A stretch of DNA of 64,000 bases from Faecalibacterium sp. I3-3-33 (GCF_023347295.1 NZ_CP094469.1:992001-1056000); one strand, 5' to 3'; positions 25,191-34,165 are shown, counted from the first letter of the stretch. Numbers and translations: made by a program. Notes: a model not told the origin generated them from the sequence alone.

Positions 25191-26558
25191 ATGCCAAGTG
25201 CATTTGATTGGAACTGTGAGCTTTCATGGATAAAAGAATATCGATTTCCGCTAGACCAAGGTATGCAAACAGTTTATGAGTGCTTGAAGAATTGGATGGA
25301 TGATTACAATAGGAATATCATGATAACTACCTTCATGACCTCTGAAGAAAAAGAACAAATTAAAATTTTTTCTGATAGACTGATGCAAGCGTATGAGCTT
25401 TATGTAGATAACCGCTACATCGAAGCTTTTAATATTTTCAATCAGGCCATGGATAGTGCGAAGAATCATCTGCCGACCGCTCCAGTTGGGCAGTCAAGTG
25501 CTTATGTGGCTGATGCTATTCCATACTATCGGATTATAGCGGGAAATAATAAATATAACCGACTTCAATTCCTGCACATTCCATGCAATTTAAGATACTT
25601 GGCATCTGCAAATCGATTTAGTGTTCCCGGAATGCCATGTAGCTATATGGCAAGTGCTAAACGAGTAGCATGGTATGAGTGTGAAATGCCTGATTCATTT
25701 CAATGGGCGAAATTTGAGGCCGTCAAGCATGACAAAAAATTGATTCAATTAGATCTCAATCCTTTAACATCGACACGTAGTCTTATTTCTGAACTTCCAA
25801 AAGATCGTTGGACGGAAGATGAACGCAAGTCTTTTGCCAGAGGATATTGTTTTATCCTTCCACTGATTGCTTCTTGTTCAGTCATTGCAAAAGAAAAGGG
25901 GAAATCGTTTGTTGAAGCTTATATTATTCCCCAAATGCTTATGATTTGGATAAAAAACAGTACGGATTACATCGGTGTGCGGTATTATTCAAGTTCTGAT
26001 AATGAGTTGGTACGAAACGATTGTGGATATAATATTGCCATGCCCGCAAAACATCCTGACAAAAACGGATATTGTGTTGACCTTCAAGAAATTTTTGGAG
26101 TTAACGATACAAACAAAACTGATGAAATGGAATTCTTGGATTTCACGGAGAAATTTTACAACCACCATAAGGTACAAATAGACAGACTAGAAACTTTTTA
26201 CAAAGAAATTCTCTACACACGGCAGCATACGCATTATCATAAACAAGGAACCTTGTATGAACGCTACTGCTCGGTTTGCAAAGTATTAATTGCACTAATA
26301 AAAGCATTTCGGCCAGAAAAAGGTTCCAGCAGATATGCTTTAGTAATGTCACTTTCTGAAGCTTGGTATCTTTGTATGGATATTCAAGAATTAACAAGAG
26401 CAAAATTTGAGAAAATCAAAGAAGAAAATACTCCAGGCGCAGATTCTCTCCCCGATGATATAATTATCGAAATTGAGAATGATATTGATTCCTTTGAAAA
26501 CACTGTTATAGACTTGGCCCATGACTTTAATTTGTTTGTAACAGTTGGTATAACGTGA
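25191..26558 (+). CDS. RES domain-containing protein
   Basis: A 455-residue protein with no signal peptide. An N-terminal region of about 120 residues of unknown type precedes a RES-like core: YYRIIAGNNKYNRL, then NRFSVPGMPCSYMASAKRVA with ECEMP, matching the RES signature (GRFN-PG-P-lY-A ... A--E). RES domains in toxin-antitoxin pairs degrade NAD+ and are related to ADP-ribosyltransferases. A long helical C-terminal part follows. ATG at 25191 has GGAG 8 bases upstream. Much longer than stand-alone RES toxins and without an Xre-type antitoxin next to it, it may be an effector controlled differently. AT-rich codon use sets it apart from its two neighbours. Confidence 0.6.
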   Translation: MPSAFDWNCELSWIKEYRFPLDQGMQTVYECLKNWMDDYNRNIMITTFMTSEEKEQIKIFSDRLMQAYELYVDNRYIEAFNIFNQAMDSAKNHLPTAPVGQSSAYVADAIPYYRIIAGNNKYNRLQFLHIPCNLRYLASANRFSVPGMPCSYMASAKRVAWYECEMPDSFQWAKFEAVKHDKKLIQLDLNPLTSTRSLISELPKDRWTEDERKSFARGYCFILPLIASCSVIAKEKGKSFVEAYIIPQMLMIWIKNSTDYIGVRYYSSSDNELVRNDCGYNIAMPAKHPDKNGYCVDLQEIFGVNDTNKTDEMEFLDFTEKFYNHHKVQIDRLETFYKEILYTRQHTHYHKQGTLYERYCSVCKVLIALIKAFRPEKGSSRYALVMSLSEAWYLCMDIQELTRAKFEKIKEENTPGADSLPDDIIIEIENDIDSFENTVIDLAHDFNLFVTVGIT

Positions 26559-26603
26559 CGTGTTACATATGAACTAGATGCAGTATATCAAGAAAGGCTG
26601 ATT

Positions 26604-27212
26604 ATGTTCTCGAAGTATGATGTCTACACCACGGTGCAATCCATGTACTGCTACCCCGATACGGATGTTTTGATCAACAAGCTGAATATCCATGACAAAG
26701 CAGAACTGAAACAGGCCGAAGAAGAATTTACGGCGGTTAAACAGATGGCTCTGTTGCAGGAGCCAATCAAGGGACGTTTTACCAAAACTCACCTGTTTCG
26801 GATTCACCGTTTCCTTTTTGAAGATGTGTACCCCTTTGCAGGACATATCCGCAAGGAACAGATCAGCAAGGGTGACACGATGTTCTACCCTCCAGACCTG
26901 ATTGACCGAGAATTGGAGCGCGTGTTCAAGAATATTCGCTCCAAGAAGCTGCTTGCCGAACAAGATGAAGAAAAGCAGATTCAAAATCTGTCGCAGACAA
27001 TGGCGGAACTGAATATCATTCACCCTTTCCGTGAGGGAAATGGCCGCAGCACCCGTGAACTGATTCGCTGCATGGCATTGGAATATGGCTTGCACATCAA
27101 CTGGGGCAACACCGACCGGGAAACCTTGATCAACGCCGCAATCGCTGCCGTAGACGATGATATGGCATTCTGTGATGTTCTACGGCAGTGCATCGAAAAG
27201 AAAGATACATAA
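26604..27212 (+). CDS. Fic-family protein (probable AMPylating toxin)
   Basis: A 202-residue protein with the complete Fic motif HPFREGNGRS starting at His140, and the upstream flap region KGDTMFYPPDLI that positions the target. The motif is intact, so it should transfer AMP (or another nucleotide part) to a hydroxyl group on a target protein, as VbhT and related toxins do to gyrase and topoisomerase IV; this target is inferred from the family. ATG at 26604 follows AAAGG. It ends 35 bases before a terminator. The inhibiting partner is the VbhA-like protein at 24956. Confidence 0.88.
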   Translation: MFSKYDVYTTVQSMYCYPDTDVLINKLNIHDKAELKQAEEEFTAVKQMALLQEPIKGRFTKTHLFRIHRFLFEDVYPFAGHIRKEQISKGDTMFYPPDLIDRELERVFKNIRSKKLLAEQDEEKQIQNLSQTMAELNIIHPFREGNGRSTRELIRCMALEYGLHINWGNTDRETLINAAIAAVDDDMAFCDVLRQCIEKKDT

Positions 27213-27246
27213 TAATAGTCTACGAACCAGAATGCATAATCTGTAT

Positions 27247-27288
27247 AAAAAGCCGCTTCTTTTCATTTTGAATCGAAGCGGCTTTTTA
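27247..27288. terminator. bidirectional terminator between Fic and the S8 protease genes
   Basis: AAAAAGCCGCTTC pairs with GAAGCGGCTTTTT across a 15-base loop, between two convergent genes. Confidence 0.85.
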
Positions 27289-27366
27289 TATTAACAATTC
27301 AAGAGCACCTGTAAAACAACGAGTACAACTTTCATGAATCTTATAGTTGATAATATACGGTTGCTG

Positions 27367-29916
27367 TCAACTATCCTGAATTTCAACACGCTGATGAATT
27401 TTTGTAGCCACATCGGTATAGAGGTCTACATCAAAACCTTCTGCGACTTCAAAACTAACGAACAAACAATAAGGTATTGCTGTTTTTACTTTTTTACAAG
27501 CATCAGCTTTGCAGTTCACTTTGATGATAAGATCCTCATCGTTCCAGACAATTGCTTTTTCACCAACAAAAATCTCGTGCTGCAACGAGCCCTTCCGAAC
27601 GGCTTGCCATTCAGTATTTAGTCGGTCAGGTACGAGACCTTTTCCATTATCATCAACGTCAAACCACAACTGTATGCCGCGATAAGCCTGTTTATTAGGA
27701 ACAACAGGAGAAAGATAGGCCAATGTAACGGTTAGCTTTCTTTTCATCAATCGAGACGAAAAATCTACTGGCAGAGGTAGTCTAAAAACTTCGCCCTCAT
27801 CGATTTTAACTTCTCCTAATCCGATGAGAGTTATACGTTCTTTCGTACACTCAACAACACGGTCTATATTGGGTATTCCATTCCCAAGCCATTTACTCAA
27901 TTGTTTCGGTGAACTTCCCATTGCAAGGGAAAGTTTTTCAGCAATAGGTTCCCATGAAGCACCATGGGTAAGCATAGCTTTCAACAGAATAGCTGTGGAT
28001 TCGGGAAGTATACCTACTCCCGTTTCTTCGAGAAACAACTGATTTAGAACATCATAACATTTCGCAGCTTCATGTGTTATTTGAGCTGCTGCATCGCTTG
28101 TTCCTGAATAGAAAGCGCAACCATCCTTACTACCAGCTTCATACGGTGCAGCGGATAAACATCCCGGTTCGCGTGTAGACGTAATCCATGTGCTTGTTCC
28201 GTCATGATTTTTTCTGATGAATTTTCTACCACCGTAATAAAACAGATCTGGAGCAATAGTTGATCGATACCCTTTTCCAATTGCAGACATTGGAGATGGC
28301 ATTCCTTTATCGACCGCCCAAATGCAACGAGAATTTTCAGCGGGGTTTGTGAAATCATCGTACAATGCGCCAATTGTCAATCCGTTCAAGCTTTCAGAGG
28401 GGGAAAGTATTTTTAGATTCCATTGGTTATTATTAATGGCATCGCCAAAAACTTTGTTTCGCTGACTCATATTAAGAGCTTTTAATTCATCGAACGGCTT
28501 GTTCACAAAATCTATGATTTCAGGATGATTTCCAGCACTTATTATGAACAGAATTTTATATTTATAAGCAAGAAAATCGAGCAAACGCGCAATTGGACTC
28601 ATTATCCCTGTTAGTTGACGCACAGGATCACCAATAGACAAATTGATTACTTTAGTATTTGGTGCGGTAGCTGGTGATTCTCCATCTCCTTCCATCATTC
28701 GCTTTATTGCTCGGTGAAGAGTATCAATGAGCATATGATCATCAGGGATGCCTTCTTCCATTCCCTCAAAGCAAGGCTTCGGGCGTAAAATCGGACGCAC
28801 ATATACAGGACTGCTAATAGGCGTATCATTTCTATTAAGATCCCCGTAAATAGCAAGCGATACCATAGAAGTACCATGAATGCGATATTTACTCTCATAG
28901 TCTGTGGCATAATCATCTGGATCATCAATAATAACACGGTTCCGAAGCAATCGATGATTTTGCATAGGCATTCCATCGAAAACAGCGACAACAGCGTCGC
29001 CCACTGGCAGCGGCGATTCCTTTGTTAGTGTACATACTTCTGAATCGTTTTCGGAGATAAATGCAGACTGGCAAACAGGCCGAAAAAACATAATGTCGTC
29101 AACCTTTGACAACTCAATTTCTTCATAGTTATTAACCAATTCTTCAATAGCTATCCTAGGAAGTTCAACCAACATACCATGATAAAATATATCACTTATT
29201 ACACACTCCTGAATTATACGTCCCCCTAAAGATTGTATTTCACGAGAAATTGTATCCACTGCTATATGCCTTTTTTGAAAATCAGATCTAAAGAATAATT
29301 CGATTTCAAAAGGGACTGGAGAATTTCCGTCAAATTCCAATGATTCACGCCAATAATCTATAGCATGCGTTTCTGCAATCCTGTCCTGCGCATTCCACCT
29401 TCTTATATTTTTTATATGGGTAAAGACATCACGAAGTCCTGCAAAACCACGTTTAAATACATCGGTTTCACCATCCTGATACCTTTGCCACAGTGACAAC
29501 AGCTGAGACATCGCCTGTTGGTTAGACATTATGCAATATAGTTTGCCATTTAAAAGACCTTCATCTCTTTGGCCATTTCTCGAAATCGAGTAAAAATCAT
29601 CATCTGGTAAAAAAGAGTCTGTTTCAATATCAAACATCCATTCGAGACCATCTGTGTTTTTTACTGCAGTATAAAAATTATCGACTGTTCCAATTATTTC
29701 AAAAACAAGAGCAAATTCGGGATTTATCCCTGTTGGTGATTGCTGGATTTTTAGATTTTTCTGTTCAAAAGCAGCTTGGAGAACATTAAAAGACGGTTGC
29801 AATCGAGCAAATTGTCTACTGAAAGAAGGCTTCATAATTCTTGGAAATGACGGGGCTTTGCGTTCGCGATCTGCGCGTTCCGGAGACGGAAACAATATTA
29901 AAGGTCTGTCTGGCAT
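27367..29916 (-). CDS. ietS: S8 subtilisin-like serine protease, IetS type
   Basis: An 849-residue protein without a signal peptide. The N-terminal 300 residues have no recognisable enzyme motif; the S8 catalytic triad follows as Asp314 (VAVFDG), His347 (RIHGTSM) and Ser607 (YSGTSDAA), with NLSIGD and SAGN blocks between. A beta-rich domain of 200 residues ends the protein. ATG at 29916 follows AGGAAGGAG; the gene overlaps the upstream AAA+ ATPase gene by 19 bases. An intracellular S8 protease paired with this ATPase matches the IetAS anti-phage system, in which both proteins are needed. Confidence 0.8.
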   Translation of the reverse strand: MPDRPLILFPSPERADRERKAPSFPRIMKPSFSRQFARLQPSFNVLQAAFEQKNLKIQQSPTGINPEFALVFEIIGTVDNFYTAVKNTDGLEWMFDIETDSFLPDDDFYSISRNGQRDEGLLNGKLYCIMSNQQAMSQLLSLWQRYQDGETDVFKRGFAGLRDVFTHIKNIRRWNAQDRIAETHAIDYWRESLEFDGNSPVPFEIELFFRSDFQKRHIAVDTISREIQSLGGRIIQECVISDIFYHGMLVELPRIAIEELVNNYEEIELSKVDDIMFFRPVCQSAFISENDSEVCTLTKESPLPVGDAVVAVFDGMPMQNHRLLRNRVIIDDPDDYATDYESKYRIHGTSMVSLAIYGDLNRNDTPISSPVYVRPILRPKPCFEGMEEGIPDDHMLIDTLHRAIKRMMEGDGESPATAPNTKVINLSIGDPVRQLTGIMSPIARLLDFLAYKYKILFIISAGNHPEIIDFVNKPFDELKALNMSQRNKVFGDAINNNQWNLKILSPSESLNGLTIGALYDDFTNPAENSRCIWAVDKGMPSPMSAIGKGYRSTIAPDLFYYGGRKFIRKNHDGTSTWITSTREPGCLSAAPYEAGSKDGCAFYSGTSDAAAQITHEAAKCYDVLNQLFLEETGVGILPESTAILLKAMLTHGASWEPIAEKLSLAMGSSPKQLSKWLGNGIPNIDRVVECTKERITLIGLGEVKIDEGEVFRLPLPVDFSSRLMKRKLTVTLAYLSPVVPNKQAYRGIQLWFDVDDNGKGLVPDRLNTEWQAVRKGSLQHEIFVGEKAIVWNDEDLIIKVNCKADACKKVKTAIPYCLFVSFEVAEGFDVDLYTDVATKIHQRVEIQDS

Positions 29917-30923
29917 GTTTCTACTCCTTCCTGATTTTTGTGTGCAGTAATTACTTGTGACTGCCAACTACGAATGGATTTCTCCGTGATTTCTTTTGCA
30001 TTCCCATTTGGCAAACTTAAAATATATTGTCTGTAAATTGATAGTGCAAATTCTTCGGCTTCTGCATAACTTACTCCTAGTGTTTTTTTTGCTAGTGTGC
30101 TTGATTGCAAACCAAATCGAAAATCTTTCTCCTTTTCAAAGAAACGATAATATTCATCCAAATTACTTCGAGTTGGCTTCGGAATTTCTAAACGAATCTG
30201 AAATCTTCGCCAAGCCGCTTTATCAAGTAGAGTATCATGGTTTGTAGCAGCAACCACGACAACATAGCTTGGAAGCGCATCGATTTGCATTAGTAAAGAG
30301 CTTACAACACGCTTAATTTCACCTGTTTCATGGACATCGCCACGTTCTTTTCCAAGTGTTTCAAATTCATCAAAGAACAGAACGCATTCTCTTGTTTTAG
30401 CATATTCAAATAATTTAGAAAGCCTTGATGCGGTTTCTCCGAGGTAAGAACCAATAATTCCTTCATATCTAACTGTAAGCAATGGAACCATTAGAGATTC
30501 AGCTATTGCCTCGGCTAGTGAAGTCTTTCCATTTCCGGGAGGGCCAATTAGTAATAACTTGTTTCGCGGCTCAATACCATAGGATTGCAATAAATCAGAA
30601 CGATTTTGCTCGTTAATTAAATCTCGGCAAGCCGTTTTAACATATTCTGGCAGAATCAGATGCTCCATTCTTTTTCGCGGGATTTTTTCAGAAAAAAGCA
30701 GTTGTTCATTTATATTTCCGCGAACAATAGAGGGTGCGCTTGTACTTTCCCTTGCGATTGGTCTGCGAGAGTTTTTTAATAGCTCATCAATCTTTGTTGC
30801 AAGAACTGTATGCTGTTTCGCACGTTCCTCAGCGCATAAAGCTTCTGCTGCTTTTCTAAAACTCGTGGGATCATTAATTAATCCATATTTCACCAATTCA
30901 CATAGCAAATCTGCTCTTGCCAT
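29898..30923 (-). CDS. ietA: AAA+ ATPase, IetA type
   Basis: A 341-residue single AAA+ ATPase. Walker A GPPGNGKT is at 127-134, Walker B VLFFDEFE follows, then sensor 1 in VVAATNHD and an arginine-finger region AAWRRFQIRLEIP. The layout resembles the AAA+ proteins that pair with S8 proteases in IetAS defence. It probably recognises or remodels something during infection and licenses the protease; this is family knowledge, not visible here. ATG at 30923 has AGGAGG 9 bases upstream. It is the middle gene of the XRE-ATPase-protease operon. Confidence 0.8.
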   Translation of the reverse strand: MARADLLCELVKYGLINDPTSFRKAAEALCAEERAKQHTVLATKIDELLKNSRRPIARESTSAPSIVRGNINEQLLFSEKIPRKRMEHLILPEYVKTACRDLINEQNRSDLLQSYGIEPRNKLLLIGPPGNGKTSLAEAIAESLMVPLLTVRYEGIIGSYLGETASRLSKLFEYAKTRECVLFFDEFETLGKERGDVHETGEIKRVVSSLLMQIDALPSYVVVVAATNHDTLLDKAAWRRFQIRLEIPKPTRSNLDEYYRFFEKEKDFRFGLQSSTLAKKTLGVSYAEAEEFALSIYRQYILSLPNGNAKEITEKSIRSWQSQVITAHKNQEGVETCQTDL

Positions 30924-30972
30924 AATTGAATACCTCCTAAAATTTCCAATAATTCATAATTGGCAAGCGGCA

Positions 30973-31173
30973 TTACAGCAGGCCATTAGGAATATCAATG
31001 AAATTATTCTCACAAAAATCAAGAAAACTTTTGGTTGCCAGATTACTTGGTATAACGTGACCATTTTCCCAACGGTTAATTGTCGAGTAGCTTACGTTAA
31101 TCGCGGCAGCTAATTGTTTTTGACTCAAGTTGAGATTCTTACGTACAGAAATAACAAATTCAGAAAATGTCAC
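30973..31173 (-). CDS. XRE-family repressor of the IetAS-like operon
   Basis: A 66-residue single-domain Cro/CI-type protein: the helix-turn-helix is LSQKQLAAAINVSYSTINRW followed by ENGHVIP. The start is GTG at 31173, 7 bases after GGAGG; an upstream in-frame ATG lies inside the operator and is rejected. It is the first gene of the operon and two identical 16-base near-palindromes lie over its promoter and leader, so it most likely represses its own operon and keeps the ATPase-protease pair low. Confidence 0.85.
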   Translation of the reverse strand: MTFSEFVISVRKNLNLSQKQLAAAINVSYSTINRWENGHVIPSNLATKSFLDFCENNFIDIPNGLL

Positions 31174-31188
31174 AATCGGTCCTCCAGA

Positions 31189-31204
31189 TATAGCATGTGC
31201 TATA
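31189..31204 (-). promoter_or_regulatory. operator copy 1 of the XRE repressor
   Basis: TATAGCATGTGCTATA, a near-palindrome located between the -10 box and the ribosome binding site of the repressor gene. An identical copy lies 34 bases away (three turns of the helix plus about 2 bases). Confidence 0.7.
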
Positions 31205-31220
31205 TTATATCTACTGTTAT

Positions 31221-31249
31221 AGTATAGCATGTGCTATACTTCTTTACAA
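31221..31249 (-). promoter_or_regulatory. promoter of the XRE-IetAS operon with operator copy 2 in its spacer
   Basis: On the minus strand TTGTAA (31249-31244) and TATACT (31226-31221) are 17 bases apart. The second TATAGCATGTGCTATA copy (31223-31238) covers the -10 box and most of the spacer, so a bound repressor would exclude RNA polymerase. Confidence 0.7.
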
Positions 31250-31306
31250 TAGAGATAATATAAACTTTTAGGGCCTATTGATGATTTATAAAAAAGGGGG
31301 ATGCCA

Positions 31307-31561
31307 ATGGATAAAGACTTTATGCTGAACTATTTTAACAAAGCCGTACAGCCTGAATGGGAGGAACTGCTGAAAACACCGCGCTACCAACCGGCAGCAA
31401 GTAAGCGTGACGCAATCGAACGGGAGTTCTTTCGGATGCTGAACGATGAACAGAAACGCAAGTACCTTGATTTGGAATCCGCAGTCATACTGGCAGAATG
31501 TGACATCGCAGAAGCTATGTATATGAAAGGTGCCGCAGATCGTGAGCTGATGATCCGTTAA
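31307..31561 (+). CDS. small conjugative-element protein, function unknown
   Basis: An 84-residue acidic, mostly helical protein (DAIEREFFRMLNDEQKRKYL). I do not recognise a domain. ATG at 31307 is chosen over ATG 31301 because GGGGG lies 6 bases before it. It ends 4 bases before the RepA start, as the first gene of the element's replication block, so it may take part in its control. Confidence 0.6.
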   Translation: MDKDFMLNYFNKAVQPEWEELLKTPRYQPAASKRDAIEREFFRMLNDEQKRKYLDLESAVILAECDIAEAMYMKGAADRELMIR

Positions 31562-31565
31562 TGCC

Positions 31566-32432
31566 ATGAGTTACGACTACTTCTACGGGCAGTCGGGCGA
31601 ACTGTTTTCCTACTTCCGTATTCCGAAAGCACTCTTTCAGGACTGCCGCTTCCGGCAGCTCTCCACCGATGCCCGGACGCTGTACGGCATCCTGCTGGAC
31701 CGCATGAGCCTGTCGGTCAAGAACGGCTGGCTGGACGAGCAGGGGCGGGTGTATATCATCTACACCGTCCGGGAAGTACAGGAATCCCTCTGCTGCGCCG
31801 AACACAAGGCGGTCAAGCTGTTCCGGGAACTGGAGGAGATGGACCTCATTGAGCGCAAACGCCGTGGTCTGGGCAGACCCAGCCTGATCTACGTCAAGGA
31901 CTTTTCGTCTGGACTGCAAAAAGCGCAAGTACAGAATTGCCCAAATAGCAATTCTGGTGCTGTCGAAAGCGCAATTCTGGAGCAGTCAAAACCGCAAGCA
32001 AATAAGACTGATAAGAATAAGACAGAGTGGAACGATCCTGACCCTATCTATTCCGTGGGAATCCGGGAGCAGCTTGAGGATTATTTTTATCAGGCGTTAG
32101 AGGTAGAACTTCTGCTCCGGCTCTGCCCGGACGAGGAGGACACCATCTACCAGATCGTGGACTTACTTGTGGACACCTGTTCTACCAAACGCAAGATGTT
32201 GCGGATTGCCGGAGATGACAAGCCTGCCGAGGTGGTACGCAGCTGGTTTATGAAACTGAACGCCGACCACATCCGCTTCGTGCTGGAATCTCTGGCAGAG
32301 AACACCGCCCCGGTGCGGAACATGAAGCAGTATCTGCTGGCGATGCTCTACAATGCGCCCACCACCATGAACCTCTACTATCAGAACAAGACGAACCACG
32401 ACTTTGCGCGCGGTTCATCGAAAGCGGGGTGA
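31566..32432 (+). CDS. RepA_N-type replication initiator
   Basis: A 288-residue protein. The N-terminal 90 residues are the RepA_N winged-helix domain found in initiators of Gram-positive plasmids and conjugative elements (FRIPKALFQDCRFRQLSTDA, then RVYIIYTVREVQESLCCAEH). A charged linker with a Gln/Asn-rich tract follows, then a helical C-terminal domain (about 170-280) similar to the DUF6017 region of element-encoded Rep proteins. It should bind an origin and permit autonomous replication of the circular element. ParA and ParB genes follow directly, as in plasmid-like integrative elements. Confidence 0.85.
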   Translation: MSYDYFYGQSGELFSYFRIPKALFQDCRFRQLSTDARTLYGILLDRMSLSVKNGWLDEQGRVYIIYTVREVQESLCCAEHKAVKLFRELEEMDLIERKRRGLGRPSLIYVKDFSSGLQKAQVQNCPNSNSGAVESAILEQSKPQANKTDKNKTEWNDPDPIYSVGIREQLEDYFYQALEVELLLRLCPDEEDTIYQIVDLLVDTCSTKRKMLRIAGDDKPAEVVRSWFMKLNADHIRFVLESLAENTAPVRNMKQYLLAMLYNAPTTMNLYYQNKTNHDFARGSSKAG

Positions 32433-33264
32433 TGTTATCGCAAAGAAAGCTACGATTATCGCAGTCACCAATCAAAAAGGTGGTGTGGGGAAAAGCACCA
32501 CCTGTGAAAATCTGGGCATCGGGCTGGCGATGGAGGGCAAGAAAGTTCTGCTGGTGGACACTGACCCACAGGGCAGTTTGACCATCAGCATGGGCTGGCA
32601 GCAACCCGATGAACTGCCCACCACTCTTTCCACCCTGATGGCAAAAGCCATGAACGACCAGCCCATCCAGCCCGGTGAGGGCATTCTGCACCACGCGGAG
32701 GGCGTTGACCTGATTCCGGCAAACATCGAACTGGCAGGGCTGGAAGTGGCTCTGGTGAACAGCATGAATCGGGAAAAGATACTGAAACAGGTGCTGGAAG
32801 GTGCCAAACGGGAGTACGATTTTATTCTGCTGGACTGTATGCCCTCGCTGGGGATGCTCACCATCAACGCACTGGCGGCGGCAGATGCTGCCCTGATTCC
32901 TGTGCAGGCACAGTATCTTTCGGCAAAGGGCTTGGAGCAGCTGCTCCAGACCGTGCAGAAAGTGCGGCGACAGATCAACCCAAAGCTGAAAATCGAGGGT
33001 ATTCTGCTCACCATGACCGACAGCCGCACCAATTATGGAAAGCAGATCAGCAATCTGATCCGGCAGGCATACGGAAAGCACCTGAAGGTGTTTGAGCAGA
33101 CCATCCCACGGTCTGTCCGAGCGGCTGAAACCAGTGCGGCAGGCAAAAGCATTTTCCAGCATGACCCCAAAGGCAAGGTGGCAGAAGCCTACAAATCTCT
33201 TGCGAAGGAGGTGCTGGCGGATGCCGATCGACAGCGGAAACTTAGCTCTGAAAGGGCTAGATGA
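32404..33264 (+). CDS. parA: ParA-family partition ATPase
   Basis: The deviant Walker A is KGGVGKSTT and the P-loop partner motif is LVDTDPQGS; Walker B is FILLDCMPS. Length from the core start is near 275 residues, normal for small ParA proteins. It should partition the replicating circular element with the ParB protein encoded next. The start is uncertain: in frame there is only TTG at 32404, inside repA and without a good ribosome binding site. The position where relatives begin (before AKKATIIAVTNQ) carries GTT ATC, with GGGGTG 5 bases before the ATC at 32437. The gene overlaps parB by 44 bases. Confidence 0.9.
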   Translation: MRAVHRKRGDVIAKKATIIAVTNQKGGVGKSTTCENLGIGLAMEGKKVLLVDTDPQGSLTISMGWQQPDELPTTLSTLMAKAMNDQPIQPGEGILHHAEGVDLIPANIELAGLEVALVNSMNREKILKQVLEGAKREYDFILLDCMPSLGMLTINALAAADAALIPVQAQYLSAKGLEQLLQTVQKVRRQINPKLKIEGILLTMTDSRTNYGKQISNLIRQAYGKHLKVFEQTIPRSVRAAETSAAGKSIFQHDPKGKVAEAYKSLAKEVLADADRQRKLSSERAR

Positions 33265-34153
33265 CCTGTTCTCCACCGAAGAAAACCGACAGGAGGAACA
33301 ACGGGAGCAGGTACAGCAGATTCCCATTGATGCGCTGCACCCCTTCACCAACCACCCTTTCAAGGTGCTGGACGATGAAGCCATGACCCGGACGGTGGAG
33401 AGCATCGCACAGTACGGCGTACTGGCTCCGCTGATTGCCCGACCTCGCCCGGACGGTGACGGCTACGAGATCATCTCCGGGCACCGCCGCCAGTATGCAG
33501 CTAAACTTGCCGGGCTGGATACCCTGCCGGTCATTGTGCGGCAGATGTCGGACGATGCTGCTGTGATATTGATGGTGGACAGCAACCTTCAGCGTGAACA
33601 CATTTTACCCAGTGAACGCGCCTTGGCGTACAAGATGAAACTGGATGCCATGCGAAGAACTAGCGGTAGACCGTCAAAAGAAAATGTGTCCCAAATTGGG
33701 ACACAAAAACGTTCCGACCAAATCATGGCCGAAGAACTTGGTGAAAGTCGCAACCAAATCCAGCGTTTTATCCGCCTGACCAACCTTATCCCGGAACTGC
33801 TGGACATGGTAGACGAAAAGAAAATCGCTTTTAATCCCGCTGTGGAATTGTCCTATCTGGACGAAAGCCAACAGCGGGATTTTTTAGAAGCCATGGAGGA
33901 CACCCAGAATGCGCCGTCTTTATCGCAGGCGCAGCAACTGAAAAAGATGGCACAGCAAGGAGAGTTCAGCTACGAAAAAGCCTTTGATGTGATGGGACAG
34001 GAGAAAAAGAGCGAGAAAGACACCGTGACCATCAAAAACGAGACCCTACGGAAGTATTTCCCCCGCAGCTACACGCCCAAACAGATGGAGGAGAAGATCA
34101 TCCAGCTTCTGGATGCGTGGCAGAAAAAGCAGCAGCGCCGCAACGAGCGCTGA
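33221..34153 (+). CDS. parB: ParB-family partition protein
   Basis: A 310-residue ParB. The N-terminal ParB/Srx CTPase domain has IPIDALHPFTNHPFKVLDDE, then GYEIISGHRRQYAAKLAGL and DSNLQREHILPSERALAYKM, the standard boxes. The helix-turn-helix domain (ELGESRNQIQRFIRLTNLIP) follows. ATG at 33221 is placed by GGAGG 9 bases upstream; a longer frame from 33092 is antisense-like noise. It overlaps parA and is followed by a short terminator. Confidence 0.92.
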   Translation: MPIDSGNLALKGLDDLFSTEENRQEEQREQVQQIPIDALHPFTNHPFKVLDDEAMTRTVESIAQYGVLAPLIARPRPDGDGYEIISGHRRQYAAKLAGLDTLPVIVRQMSDDAAVILMVDSNLQREHILPSERALAYKMKLDAMRRTSGRPSKENVSQIGTQKRSDQIMAEELGESRNQIQRFIRLTNLIPELLDMVDEKKIAFNPAVELSYLDESQQRDFLEAMEDTQNAPSLSQAQQLKKMAQQGEFSYEKAFDVMGQEKKSEKDTVTIKNETLRKYFPRSYTPKQMEEKIIQLLDAWQKKQQRRNER

Positions 34154-34165
34154 CCCGTAACGTAA

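Noticed and set aside
30996..31113. Plus-strand frame opposite the XRE repressor
   Set aside because: It is antisense to a clear helix-turn-helix gene with operator and promoter on the minus strand.
33092..33220. 43-codon upstream extension of parB
   Set aside because: It overlaps the conserved end of parA, lacks ParB features, and GGAGG marks ATG 33221.
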